Positions 54,937 through 63,093 are shown, counted from the stretch's first letter. The stretch: DNA of 64,000 nucleotides from Thermospira aquatica (GCF_023525255.1 NZ_CP073355.1:1922001-1986000), one strand, 5' to 3'. Numbers and translations are program-made. Notes: generated by a model from the sequence alone, not told the origin.

Positions 54937-55445
54937 AAATCTTTCCTTTGAGTTTTTTTGAGGATGATTGCTACGGCTTGATTAACATCGATTGTGGATG
55001 TATCAATCTTTAAATCAGCGAGCTCTTCATAGAGGGGAGATCTCTCTTTGAGGAGGGTGTGAATTTCCTCTTCGAGGGAGAGGTTGGTGAGAGCCGGGCG
55101 GTTTTTGTCTCCACGGATACGTTCAGCAAGAATACTCACAGGTGCGGTGAGATAAACAACAAGATCGGCTGTTCGAATCAGGATCCGATTTTCTGGTCTG
55201 AGGACAATCCCTCCGCCGGTAGAGATTACGCCTCTACCTAACATAAGGGCTTCTTTGAGCGCACGACTTTCTCGTAGACGAAATCCAGATTCTCCCTCTT
55301 TGTGAAATATTTCCGGGATACTCATACCAGCCTGACTGACTATGAGATGATCCGTATCGATAAAGGGAACGTTCAGAGCTGTAGCGAGGTGTTTTCCTAT
55401 GGTGGTTTTGCCACTCCCACGGTAGCCTATGAGAACGATTTTCAT
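54912..55445 (-). CDS. aroK: Shikimate kinase
   Basis: The 177-residue enzyme phosphorylates shikimate. Walker A is GYRGSGKTT at residues 7-15, followed by FIDTDHLI, ESGFRLRESRAL (shikimate-binding Arg), ISTGGGIV and the lid ERIRGDKNRPAL. It overlaps the FtsB-like gene start by 4 bp upstream and the sensor-like gene downstream. Confidence 0.96.
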   Translation of the reverse strand: MKIVLIGYRGSGKTTIGKHLATALNVPFIDTDHLIVSQAGMSIPEIFHKEGESGFRLRESRALKEALMLGRGVISTGGGIVLRPENRILIRTADLVVYLTAPVSILAERIRGDKNRPALTNLSLEEEIHTLLKERSPLYEELADLKIDTSTIDVNQAVAIILKKTQRKDLCNEALPS

Positions 55446-55846
55446 AACTGGGGTTCTCCTTTAGTAATAAAATAAATAAAAATCTCACCCAGCAAAAGGG
55501 AGAACGTAAGGATGAAAAATACTGCATACAACCGGCTGAGAAGATCGGTGCTTCTTGGTTTTTCAGGTGACTGGGGAGGTTTTACAAAACGAAAGACGAC
55601 CGTATTTTCCGGGATATACCCGTGACGGAGGAGGTACTCATCAATATTTTTTCTCGATTTTTCGGAGAGTAAATCGGCTTGTTCAGTCAGGAGGGCTAAC
55701 TCTTTTTTGTCTGTTTCATTCTGTAAACGGGAAAGTTTTGCCTTTTCATTTATGAGCTCACTTACCCCACCATTTCCAAAGAAGAAGTTGATGATGATAG
55801 TAAAAGCGATAACATTCACTACAAGATAAACGAGTCGTCGCTTCAT
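55442..55846 (-). CDS. FtsB/DivIC-like septum formation protein
   Basis: The 134-residue product has an N-terminal helix (about 7-25), a coiled coil (about 30-68, NEKAKLSRLQNETDKKELALLTEQ), then a short motif LRHGYIPENTVVFRFV that matches the family's conserved C-terminal region. Unusually it carries a second membrane helix near the C-terminus (about 106-128). It starts the operon with aroK. Confidence 0.72.
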   Translation of the reverse strand: MKRRLVYLVVNVIAFTIIINFFFGNGGVSELINEKAKLSRLQNETDKKELALLTEQADLLSEKSRKNIDEYLLRHGYIPENTVVFRFVKPPQSPEKPRSTDLLSRLYAVFFILTFSLLLGEIFIYFITKGEPQL

Positions 55847-55915
55847 GGGTACCCCTTTCTCTTTCTTATTATAGTTTCGGAAAAAAGAGAAAGGGGCTTG
55901 AGAAATTTGACAAAA

Positions 55916-56155
55916 CTAATGAACAGAGAGGAGACGCTCAATCTGAGATACGTTAAATCCTACTACCACATGATTGTTGATGAGAATAACGGGGACTCCC
56001 ATCTGTCCAGATCTCCGTACCATATCCTGAGCGGCAGCGGGATCGCGCGATACATCAATCTCCTTGAACTTTAAACGGCGGCTTTGAAAGTATTCCTTGG
56101 CTTTTTTGCAGAAAACACACGTTGGCGTGGTGAAAATCACAATCTTGGGTTCCAT
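55916..56155 (-). CDS. Glutaredoxin-like protein
   Basis: The 79-residue thioredoxin-fold protein has the active site TCVFC (Cys 12 and 15) and the cis-Pro segment GVPVILINNHVVVGFN, as in NrdH/YruB-type glutaredoxins. It is a stand-alone gene with an AAGGAGA ribosome binding site; an AT-rich stretch with several TATAAT-like sequences lies upstream. Confidence 0.92.
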   Translation of the reverse strand: MEPKIVIFTTPTCVFCKKAKEYFQSRRLKFKEIDVSRDPAAAQDMVRRSGQMGVPVILINNHVVVGFNVSQIERLLSVH

Positions 56156-56220
56156 AAATATCTCCTTATAATATTATTTTATTATAATATATTCATAAAA
56201 AATCAAATCGTCAAGTGATG

Positions 56221-56247
56221 TTGAGTTTTCTTGTATTTCACCGATAA
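56221..56247 (+). promoter_or_regulatory. Possible sigma28 (FliA)-type promoter of flgA-flgI
   Basis: TTGA (56221-56224), 15-bp spacer, ACCGATAA (56240-56247) compared with TAAA-N15-GCCGATAA. The -10 matches at 7 of 8 positions, the -35 poorly. It lies immediately before the gene, so the leader would be very short. Confidence 0.4.
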
Positions 56248-56251
56248 TAAA

Positions 56252-56923
56252 ATGAGAAAGTGTATGAGAGTTTTAGTATTTTTGTTTCTTACGTCTTCTT
56301 TGTTTGCCTCGTCGTGGACGTTAAAACCTTATTTCATCAGTACGCACAACGAAGTATGGCTTCAGGATCTCCTTGTGGAAAAGCTTCCCACCAATATGCT
56401 TGTAACTGATGGAAAATCTTCTTATACAGCAAAGGAGATTGGAATGCTTTTAAGAAAGGTGGGGATGAGGGATTTTATTCTCGTCGGTGAGGAAGTAAAT
56501 GTTTATAGGGGAGTAAGGCTGATAACTCCGGAAATATGGTTTGACGAGGCTCAAAAGCGTTATGAAGGATGGATCGTGAGTGAAATTGAGTTACCCGAAT
56601 ATTTTGAGGTAAGAGAGGAGACTATAGCAGATGAGGGTATAATCCTTCTCTGTCGGGTGTATCTTGCTGACAGGGTTGAGGAACGAAGGTATACCATTCC
56701 CGCAAGAAAGAAAAACATTTCTTCTGGAAATGTTGGGGTGAAGCTGTCTTACCGTTTTGAGAGAGAAGGGGAAAAGGAGGGGTTTCTCGTGTATGAGAAA
56801 GGGGGGCTCCGTATTCGTGTGCCGGTGAGAATTCTTCCCACTCAATTGGATGAGATTTTGGTCGAAAATAAAAGTAATCAGCGTGTTTTGCGTTTCAAAA
56901 GAGGTGAGATAGAAGGGTTATGA
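56252..56923 (+). CDS. flgA: Flagellar P-ring assembly chaperone FlgA
   Basis: About 223 residues. The start could be the ATG at 56252 or the one at 56264 (MRVLVFLFLTSSLFA); neither has a good ribosome binding site, and a sigma28-type start near 56254 would require 56264. The signal peptide is clear. The SAF-like domain region (ILLCRVYLADRVEERRYTIPARKKNISSGNVGVKL) and the C-terminal SAF/FlgA segment with VPVRILPTQLDEILVENKSN fit FlgA only weakly by sequence; the position overlapping flgI by 4 bp supports the call. Confidence 0.75.
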   Translation: MRKCMRVLVFLFLTSSLFASSWTLKPYFISTHNEVWLQDLLVEKLPTNMLVTDGKSSYTAKEIGMLLRKVGMRDFILVGEEVNVYRGVRLITPEIWFDEAQKRYEGWIVSEIELPEYFEVREETIADEGIILLCRVYLADRVEERRYTIPARKKNISSGNVGVKLSYRFEREGEKEGFLVYEKGGLRIRVPVRILPTQLDEILVENKSNQRVLRFKRGEIEGL

Positions 56924-57924
56924 AAAAAGTAGTTTTTCTCCTCGTTGTAAGCATGGCCTGGCTTTGGGCAGAACCTGTGGAGTTAAAGTATATTGTGAGT
57001 GTGGAGGGTTTGTCATTTAACCCTTTGATTGGCTATGGGATTGTTATCGGGTTAAAAGGGACGGGTGATAGTGAAGGTGGGTCTCAGACAAAGGAGTTTC
57101 TTGCCCGTATAGCGAACCATTTTGGCATTCAGGCAAATATAGAAAAATTTAAACCCAAGAATGCGGCTGTTGTGATGGTGATGGCTGATGTACCACCTTT
57201 TGCCCAGACGGGCAACCGTCTCGATGTTCGTGTCGCTTCAGTGTTTGATGCGAAATCCCTTGAGGGTGGAGAGCTGGTGGTCACGCCGCTGCTGGGTGGG
57301 GATAATGAGATGTATGCTGTGGCAAGTGGGAAACTCGTTGTGGATAGTTCCTCAAAGAGTGTGAGTGGAACGATTCTCCAGGGGGCTATTGTCCAGAAAC
57401 CTATCCCTCAGACATGGCTTCAGACAGATAGAAGCGTGATTCTCCATCTGGATCCGAACTATTCGTTTGATGCGATGATGGCGGTGGAAAAAATGCTTCA
57501 GAGAGACTTTTCTGATACTGAGTATACGCTGGAAAATTATACGATAAAAATCAAGATTCCTGAAGGGGAACAGCCTTCTCAGTGGTTAGGGCGTCTCCTT
57601 GCCAAAAAGGTAGATGTTCCTCAGGTGCCAAGTATTACCATCGATAGCAAAACAGGGATGGTAGTGGCAGGAGGAGATGTTGTGGTTACCGAAGCGGCTG
57701 TAGTGTATCAGGGATCACAGATAACGATTGGGAGTGGAGGGTTTTCTTGGGGAGGAAGTTCTTCTTCTCAGAAGGGAAGTGCCCAGGTGCTTCCTGCGTC
57801 GACAACGATTCAGGAGCTGGTAACCGGGCTGAATCAACTGGGAATGAGCGCCCAGGATGTGGTAAAGATTCTTCAACTTCTTCACAAGAATGGGAATATC
57901 AAAGCAAGACTTCAGGTTTTGTAA
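56920..57924 (+). CDS. flgI: Flagellar P-ring protein FlgI
   Basis: The 334-residue product has a signal peptide (MKKVVFLLVVSMAWLWA) and the conserved FlgI sequence: NPLIGYGIVIGLKGTGDSEG, KNAAVVMVMADVPPFAQTGNRLDVRVASVFDAKSLEGGELVVTPLLGG and VASGKLVV. The C-terminal region has TTIQELVTGLNQLGMSAQDVVKILQLLHKNG, which is typical. It forms the periplasmic ring around the rod. Downstream flagellar genes such as flgJ are absent; the next feature is a restriction gene fragment in reverse orientation. Confidence 0.95.
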   Translation: MKKVVFLLVVSMAWLWAEPVELKYIVSVEGLSFNPLIGYGIVIGLKGTGDSEGGSQTKEFLARIANHFGIQANIEKFKPKNAAVVMVMADVPPFAQTGNRLDVRVASVFDAKSLEGGELVVTPLLGGDNEMYAVASGKLVVDSSSKSVSGTILQGAIVQKPIPQTWLQTDRSVILHLDPNYSFDAMMAVEKMLQRDFSDTEYTLENYTIKIKIPEGEQPSQWLGRLLAKKVDVPQVPSITIDSKTGMVVAGGDVVVTEAAVVYQGSQITIGSGGFSWGGSSSSQKGSAQVLPASTTIQELVTGLNQLGMSAQDVVKILQLLHKNGNIKARLQVL

Positions 57925-57964
57925 AGGCATAGGATAGTGATCCCCCTTCAGAGGGAGGATTGCC

Positions 57965-58444
57965 TCACGAGGGGATTTTCATGAGATTTTCGAGTTCTCT
58001 TATATCCTTAAACCAGTAGTTCTGGTATTCCTGTAAAACATTTGCCCTGTCGGTGGTTTTTAAAAGCAGCTTCACTTGTACCGACAATGTATTGTGGGAG
58101 AATGTCTTGGGTTGGCTTTCGCCGTTTTTTTCTTTTTCTTCTTCAAATATCTTTACAAAGCCCTCTATTTTTCTATACCCATCAGCATGCTCTGTTCCCT
58201 TTGGATCGACAAAGAGAATGGCATAATCCTTTTCTTTCTTGAACCAGAAGATAAAGTCGGGTTTGAATTTTTCTATTCTATTTGTTTTGGGTTGATAGTA
58301 GGGGATATACACTTCGTCAAGGGTTTCATCAATTTTTGAGAAAAACCACCAATCAAATTGTTGAAAAAAGTTATTATCTTGTTGTAAATATTTTTCTAAT
58401 TCTTCTAAAAATTGCATTGTGTCAAGAAAATTGTGTCTAGTCAT
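57965..58444 (-). pseudogene. C-terminal fragment of a restriction (type III Res-like) protein, truncated by an IS
   Basis: The open frame of 159 residues begins in IS256 sequence (MTRHNFLDTM comes from the IS end), so only 57965-58414 is host sequence. The fragment has VYIPYYQPKTNRIEKFKPDFIFWFKKEKD and ILFVDPKGTEHADGYRKIEGF, which resemble the C-terminal PD-(D/E)XK-like nuclease part of Res-type helicase-nucleases. The missing part upstream would hold the helicase domains. A minus-strand start codon with strong ribosome binding site survives beyond the IS at 61090. Confidence 0.75.
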
Positions 58445-59527
58445 AGGATAACCTCGCTGTGAATATTTTCTTTGGTGTATGAGTGTTGCTCACGATAGAG
58501 TTGAAAGTAATACTCCCAATTTTTTAACTTTCTTTTTAAGAACTTCTCATTTTGGTATCTTAATAACAGGTAAAGATATTTCTCAGCTGAAGCCTCGCTT
58601 TGACACATTTCCATTGTTTTTAATCTCCTTTTAAGTTCTTTAAAGAGTCTTTCCAGGGCATTGTTTGTATACACCATGCTTCGTATTCCTTCAGGTAATT
58701 CCATGTAAGTGAATATATTCTCTCTTATTGTCAAGAGGTTATTCATTAAGTTGGGATAGATATTTTTCCATTTTTGTGTAAATTTCATAAACAATTGTTC
58801 TGCCTCCTGTTTGTCTTTGGCATGAAATACCTCTTTTATTTCAGTGGCAATGATATTTCTGTGTTGAACTCTCACTTTAGCCAGTATGTTTCTCATGACA
58901 TGGACTACACAGGGCTGATACTTTGTGTGGGGATATATCTGTTATGACGTTTTTCATACCACTTAAGCCATCAGAGACAATAAAATGAATCTGTTTGACA
59001 CCTCTTTTCTCTTATATCAGCAATTTCCCGCCAGTTATAAGCACTTTCCATGCCTCCTGGCAGGTAGTATCCTAAAATCTCCCGTCTTCCCTCAGGTGTA
59101 ATGCCTATAGCTACATATATTGATTCATTTTCTACCCTATCTCTCTTGATAGAAACACCATAGCATCCAGAAATACCCGGCATATTCTTCCATGAGAGGG
59201 CGACTACGCCACTTCTGAATCTCTTCTATGCCTACCTGGCTTATCCTTGAGATGTTAGCATAAGAAATCTTTATTTCATAAAGCTCTTTTAAAACTTCTG
59301 CTATCTTCCTTGTTGACATTCCTGATATCAATGCATCTAAGTCTTCCTTGCGATAGGGAAGAAGGGCATTATTAAATCCATTATCCCTTGTTCTTGGAAC
59401 ACGTATGGCTGTAAGCTCGCCAAAAGCTGTCTTTAAATCCCTTTCGTAAAAGCCATTGCCTTTTGTGGGTGGATTGTTTTCCAGGTAAATCTCTCTTTCC
59501 TCTTTTAACATACTCTCTAATACTTCC

Positions 59528-60932
59528 CCCGTTGCGTCAAATAAAAAAGTACTCGAAATTCGAATCATTGCCTCATAAAAAAAAGTACTCAAAAATTCCA
59601 TACAGTTTCCTCCAAATTTTTGTTTTTTACATTCTTTTTCTTTTGAAGGCTGAAAAGTTTTCTCTGGCAAGCTGTAATTTTTTGTCTTAGGTGAAACAAA
59701 TCGAGAGCCTTATAAAGCCTTGTTAGGCGTTCCTTTTGTGCCTCACTTACATAAGAGCTTTCTAAAAGCCGCTGGTAGGGAGTTTTAATATCATCATGCT
59801 TCTTTTGCACCTTGCTTCCGATTCTTTTTTTCTCTGTCATTTTCATAACCGGTTGAAAAAATTTGGCATAAAGCCTGAGATACGCATAGAGTCGGTTCAA
59901 GTAGTAGACTTCTTCCTCGGTATCGTAGCGGAAGTATCCAACATTCTGGCGGACTATGGAATAGTTTTTCTGCTCAACGTAGCAGTTATCATTGGAACGG
60001 GAGCTTCTCCCCCTTGTAAATTTTATCTGGTTCTTCTCACACCAATCACGCAGAGGATGATTAATAAATTCAGCACCGGTATCAGAATCAATTCCCCGTA
60101 AATCAAAAGGAAGTCTTCTTTGGACTTTTTCTATGGCTTCTCTTACCCATTTTGAAGCTTTGTTTTTGATTGCCACAAGTTCTGTCCAACCGCTCCAAAC
60201 ATCCACCATATTTAATGTTTGAGCAAAATCTCCCCGGCTATTTCCTCCCTCATGGGCAACCAGATCAATCTCCATAAAACCAGGGCAATTTTCATCCCAC
60301 TCTGCCCACGTGCGTATAGCTATTTGTTGCTTTAACAACGTTCCAGGCTTTGTACCTTTTCGTCCTTTTATCTCAAGCTTTTACGCTCATGTTTCAAAGT
60401 CGGTCAATACTTGAAGCACTTATATGGCGCAAGTTTTCTATAGCCTGTGGAGAACCGTGGAGATGTCCGTTTGCTAAGAGATTATCTAAAACTTCATTTA
60501 AAATTGGCTTTAAACGTTTGCCACACATGTAGTTTTCAATTTCCCAGACCTTTTTTAGAAGTTTTAGTTCCTCTTCGCCGAATTTTTTCTTTCTGCCAGG
60601 TCTTTTGCCCTTCTTGGCTATGTCGGCTTTAAGGTAATTTTTCTTGCCTACATAGATGGTTTTTCCGTGCTGCCTCAAGAGCCTGGCGGCATAGTTTCGA
60701 TTTTTTAGGCCTGTTATCCTCACAAAATAATCCAGTATCTCCATTTTTTCCTTTTTGCTGGCTTTTTGATACTCTTTCGCCGTTTCCCTGTAAATAGGTC
60801 TCCTTTCAAACATCGCTAACTCCACCTTGTACCTCCAGTTCTTTGAACTGGATTATTTTACACAAATTTAAAGTACTTTTTTATTTTGAAGCAACGTTCC
60901 CTTTTCGAGTACTTTTATTATGAAGCAATTCG
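59528..60932 (-). mobile_element. Integrase-type IS, copy 4, nested in IS256 copy C
   Basis: The 1405-bp element has duplication CTTCC (59523-59527 and 60933-60937). The ends are CCCGTTGCGTCA at 59528 and CGAATTGCTTCA (other strand) at 60932. The target is transposase coding sequence, but reading outward there is TTGACA-17-TAGAAT after the 5-bp duplication. Confidence 0.93.
59589..60825 (-). pseudogene. Integrase-core transposase, frameshifted once
   Basis: Start GTG at 60825 (MELAMFERRPIYRETAKEY). The first frame (60825-60394) is lost where two one-base deletions occur in homopolymers near 60381 and 60397. The second frame (60338-59589) is open and holds FMEIDLVAHEGG, GIDSDTGAEFIN and CYVEQKNYSIVRQ, so all three catalytic acidic residues are present. 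It is the least damaged copy in the window. Confidence 0.9.
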
Positions 60933-61067
60933 CTTCCTTGACAATTGGTTTGAATAGCTCTAGAATATTCTTCGTCTCAATCATATCTGGCCTCCTGTGA
61001 TAGTTTTATTTATATTATCACAGGAGGTTATCTTTTTCCTACCAGACACAATTAAGTATACACTGCC

Positions 61068-61090
61068 CTTTTTTTAGCTTGATCTGACAT
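61068..61090 (-). pseudogene. 5' stub of an interrupted gene
   Basis: GTAGGAGG then ATG at 61090 on the minus strand, followed by MSDQAKK before IS256 copy C begins. It has the same orientation as the restriction fragment on the other side of the IS. They may be the two ends of one gene or operon whose middle was deleted. Confidence 0.5.
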
Positions 61091-61154
61091 AAAATCCTCC
61101 TACTTTCAATTATTAAGGGATATTTTAAAAAAAATAACAAAAAAAAATTTTTTT

Positions 61155-61169
61155 TGTCTAAAATAGACA
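61155..61169. promoter_or_regulatory. Palindrome upstream of the gene stub, possible operator
   Basis: TGTCTA-AAA-TAGACA, perfect 6-bp arms, 65 bp upstream of the stub start in very AT-rich DNA. It might bind a controller of the lost restriction gene. No clear promoter hexamers. Confidence 0.35.
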
Positions 61170-61261
61170 GAAATAATTTTTGTTTTGTGCTTGAGAATTT
61201 CCCGTTGCGTCAAATAAAAAAGTACTCGAAATTCGAATCATTGCCTCATAAAAAAAAGTAC

Positions 61262-62699
61262 TCAAAAATTCCATACAGTTTCCTCCAAATTTTTGTTTTT
61301 TACATTCTTTTTCTTTTGAAGGCTGAAAAGTTTTCTCTGGCAAGCCGTAATTTTTTGTCTTAGGTGAAACAAATCGAGAGCCTTATAAAGCCTTGTTAGG
61401 CGTTCCTTTTGTGCCTCACTTACATAAGAGCTTTCTAAAAGCCGTTGGTAGGGAGTTTTAATATCATCATGCTTCTTTTGCACCTTGCTTCCGATTCTCT
61501 TTTTCTGTCATTTTCATAACGGTTGAAAAAGTTGGCATAAAGCCTGAGATACGCATAGAGTCGGTTCAAGTAGTAGACTTCTTCCTCGGTATCGTAGCGG
61601 AAGTATCCAACATTCTGGCGGACTATGGAATAGTTTTTCTGCTCAACGTAGCAGTTATCATTGGAACGGAGCTTCTCCCCTTGTAAATTTTATCTGGTTC
61701 TTCTCACACCAATCACGCAGAGGATGATTAATAAATTCAGCACCGTATCAGAATCAATTCCCCGTAACTCAAAAGGAAGTCTTCCTTTGACTTTTATGGC
61801 TTCTCTTACCCATTTTGAAGCTTTGTTTTGATTGCCACAAGTTCTGTCCAACCGCTCCAAACATCCACCATATTTAATGTTTGAGCAAAGTCTCCCCGGC
61901 TATTTCCTCCCTCATGGGCTACCAGATCAATCTCCATGAACCCAGGGCAATTTTCATCCCACTCTGCCCACGTGCGTATAGCTATTTGTTGCTTTAATAG
62001 CGTTCCAGGTTTTGTGCCTTTTCGTCCTTTTATCTCAAGCTTTTTACGCTCATGTTTCAAAAGTCGGTCAATACTTGAAGCACTTATATGGCGCAAGTTT
62101 TCTATAGCCTGTGGAGAACCGTGGAGATGTCCGTTTGCTAAGAGATTATCTAAAACTTCATTTAAAATTGGCTTTAAACGTTTGCCACACATGTAGTTTT
62201 CAATTTCCCAGACCTTTTTTAGAAGTTTTAGTTCCTCTTCGCCGAATTTTTTCTTTCTGCCAGGTCTTTTGCCCTTTTTGGCTATGTCGGCTTTAAGGTA
62301 ATTTTTCTTGCCTACATAGATGGTTTTTCCGTGCTGCCTCAAGAGCCTGGCGGCATAGTTTCGGTTTTTTAAACCTGTTATCCTCACAAAATAATCCAGT
62401 ATCTCCATTTTTTCCTTTTTGCTGGCTTTTTGATATTGTTTTGCCGTTTCCCTGTAAATAGGTCTCCTTTCAAACATCGCCACCCCAATTCCGGTTGGCG
62501 AGCTTGTCGAGCCACGGTTGGCGAGCCTGTCGAGCCACGGTTGGCGAGCTTGTCGAGCCACGGTTGGCGAGCTTGTCGAGCCACGGTTGGCGAGCTTGTC
62601 GAGCCACGGTTGGCGAGCTTGTCGAGCCACGGTTGGCGAGCTTGTCGAGCCACGGTTGGCGAGCTTGTCGAGCCACGGTTGGCGAGCTTGTCGAGCCAC
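61262..62699 (-). pseudogene. Integrase-core transposase fused to repeat-encoded N-terminus, frameshifted
   Basis: A GTG at 62699 inside the tandem repeat opens a frame that runs through the repeat (a 23-residue period, VARQARQPWLDKLANRGSTS...) into MFERRPIYRETAK and on to 61806. After that one-base deletions near 61815, 61680, 61520 and 61507 break the frame; the C-terminal piece is 61483-61262. The fusion is probably accidental, since the usual ribosome binding site was lost. Confidence 0.85.
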
Positions 62700-62722
62700 G
62701 GTTGGCGAGCTTGTCGAGCCAT
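62493..62722. repeat. Ten-unit 23-bp tandem repeat
   Basis: Ten head-to-tail 23-bp units with starts at 62493, 62516 and so on to 62700. The core is GGCGAGCTTGTCGAGCCAC. Nine units are identical except for the last base of unit ten (T for C); unit two has CCTGT for CTTGT. The unit contains the direct repeat CGAGC-TTGT-CGAGC and is clearly more GC-rich than the surrounding DNA. It is not a CRISPR array because there are no spacers. Confidence 0.95.
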
Positions 62723-62815
62723 GAACTGGATTATTTTACACAAATTTAAAGTACTTTTTTATTTTGAAGCAACGTTCCCTTTTCGAGTACTTTTATTATG
62801 AAGCAATTCGGGTAC

Positions 62816-62844
62816 TTGACAAAGTCAGGGAAATATGCTATAAT
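62816..62844 (+). promoter_or_regulatory. Promoter of tRNA-Glu
   Basis: TTGACA (62816-62821), 17-bp spacer, TATAAT (62839-62844): perfect consensus, 19 bp before the tRNA. The IS ends 5 bp upstream. Confidence 0.92.
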
Positions 62845-62862
62845 ATATCCCTCTTAAAGAGT

Positions 62863-62934
62863 GCCCCCATCGTCTAGGGGTTAGGACACAGGGTTTTCAT
62901 CCCTGCAACCGGGGTTCAAGTCCCCGTGGGGGTA
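62863..62934 (+). tRNA. tRNA-Glu (anticodon TTC)
   Basis: The 72-nt cloverleaf has acceptor GCCCCCA/TGGGGGT (with a G-T first pair), a D arm GTCTAGGGGTTAGGAC, an anticodon stem CAGGG/CCCTG (62889-62893, 62901-62905) with loop TTTTCAT, and T arm CGGGG-TTCAAGT-CCCCG. The anticodon TTC is 62896-62898. CCA is not encoded. Confidence 0.95.
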
Positions 62935-62938
62935 ATAC

Positions 62939-62963
62939 GGCTGGTTTCGACCAGCCTTTTTTT
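62939..62963 (+). terminator. Intrinsic terminator of tRNA-Glu
   Basis: Stem GGCTGG (62939-62944) and CCAGCC (62951-62956), loop TTTCGA, followed by seven T. Confidence 0.93.
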
Positions 62964-63032
62964 ATTTTTTGATTGAACAAGATAGTTTCTCCGTGTAAGA
63001 GCAAAAAATCTTTTAAAATTTCTCAAAAACAC

Positions 63033-63061
63033 TTGTTTTTTTTTTCTCTTTATGCTAAAAT
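63033..63061 (+). promoter_or_regulatory. Promoter of the lipoprotein gene
   Basis: TTGTTT (63033-63038), 17-bp spacer, TAAAAT (63056-63061), 33 bp before the start codon. Confidence 0.55.
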
Positions 63062-63093
63062 AAGCACAAGAGAATTCGCACAAGGAGGGATGT

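Larger units (their letters stand above)
58441..60984 (-). pseudogene. IS256-family transposase, interrupted and frameshifted
   Basis: The start ATG is at 60984 (MIETKNILELFKPIVKE). The gene is cut after about 20 codons by the integrase-type IS, resumes at 59527 and is frameshifted near 59180 and 58970. The C-terminal part 58896-58441 is identical in style to copies A and B, with NNALERLFKELKRR. Confidence 0.88.
58415..61067 (-). mobile_element. IS256-family insertion sequence, copy C, interrupted by an integrase-type IS
   Basis: The right end starts CATTGTGTCAAG at 58415 and the left end is GTATACACTGCC at 61067. Without the inner element and its 5-bp duplication it is about 1243 bp. The flanking 8-mers AAAAATTG (58407-58414) and CTTTTTTT (61068-61075) do not match, unlike copies A and B, so one flank has been lost. 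Confidence 0.9.
61201..62810 (-). mobile_element. Integrase-type IS, copy 5, carrying a 23-bp tandem repeat
   Basis: The 1610-bp element has ends CCCGTTGCGTCA at 61201 and CGAATTGCTTCA (other strand) at 62810. The flanking pentamers AATTT (61196-61200) and GGTAC (62811-62815) do not match. A 230-bp tandem repeat replaces about 30 bp that in other copies hold the hairpin arm, ribosome binding site and start of the transposase. The transposase-5' end is 5 bp from the -35 of the tRNA-Glu promoter. Confidence 0.9.

Noticed and set aside
57925-57964. Terminator after flgI
   Set aside because: Only a 4-bp stem (CCCT/AGGG) without a T run is visible.
62493-62722. CRISPR array
   Set aside because: Units are head to tail with no spacers and no cas genes are nearby.
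62430-62801. Long open frames on both strands across the 23-bp repeat
   Set aside because: They follow from a stop-free repeat unit that is not a multiple of three. No ribosome binding site or family similarity supports a protein of its own.
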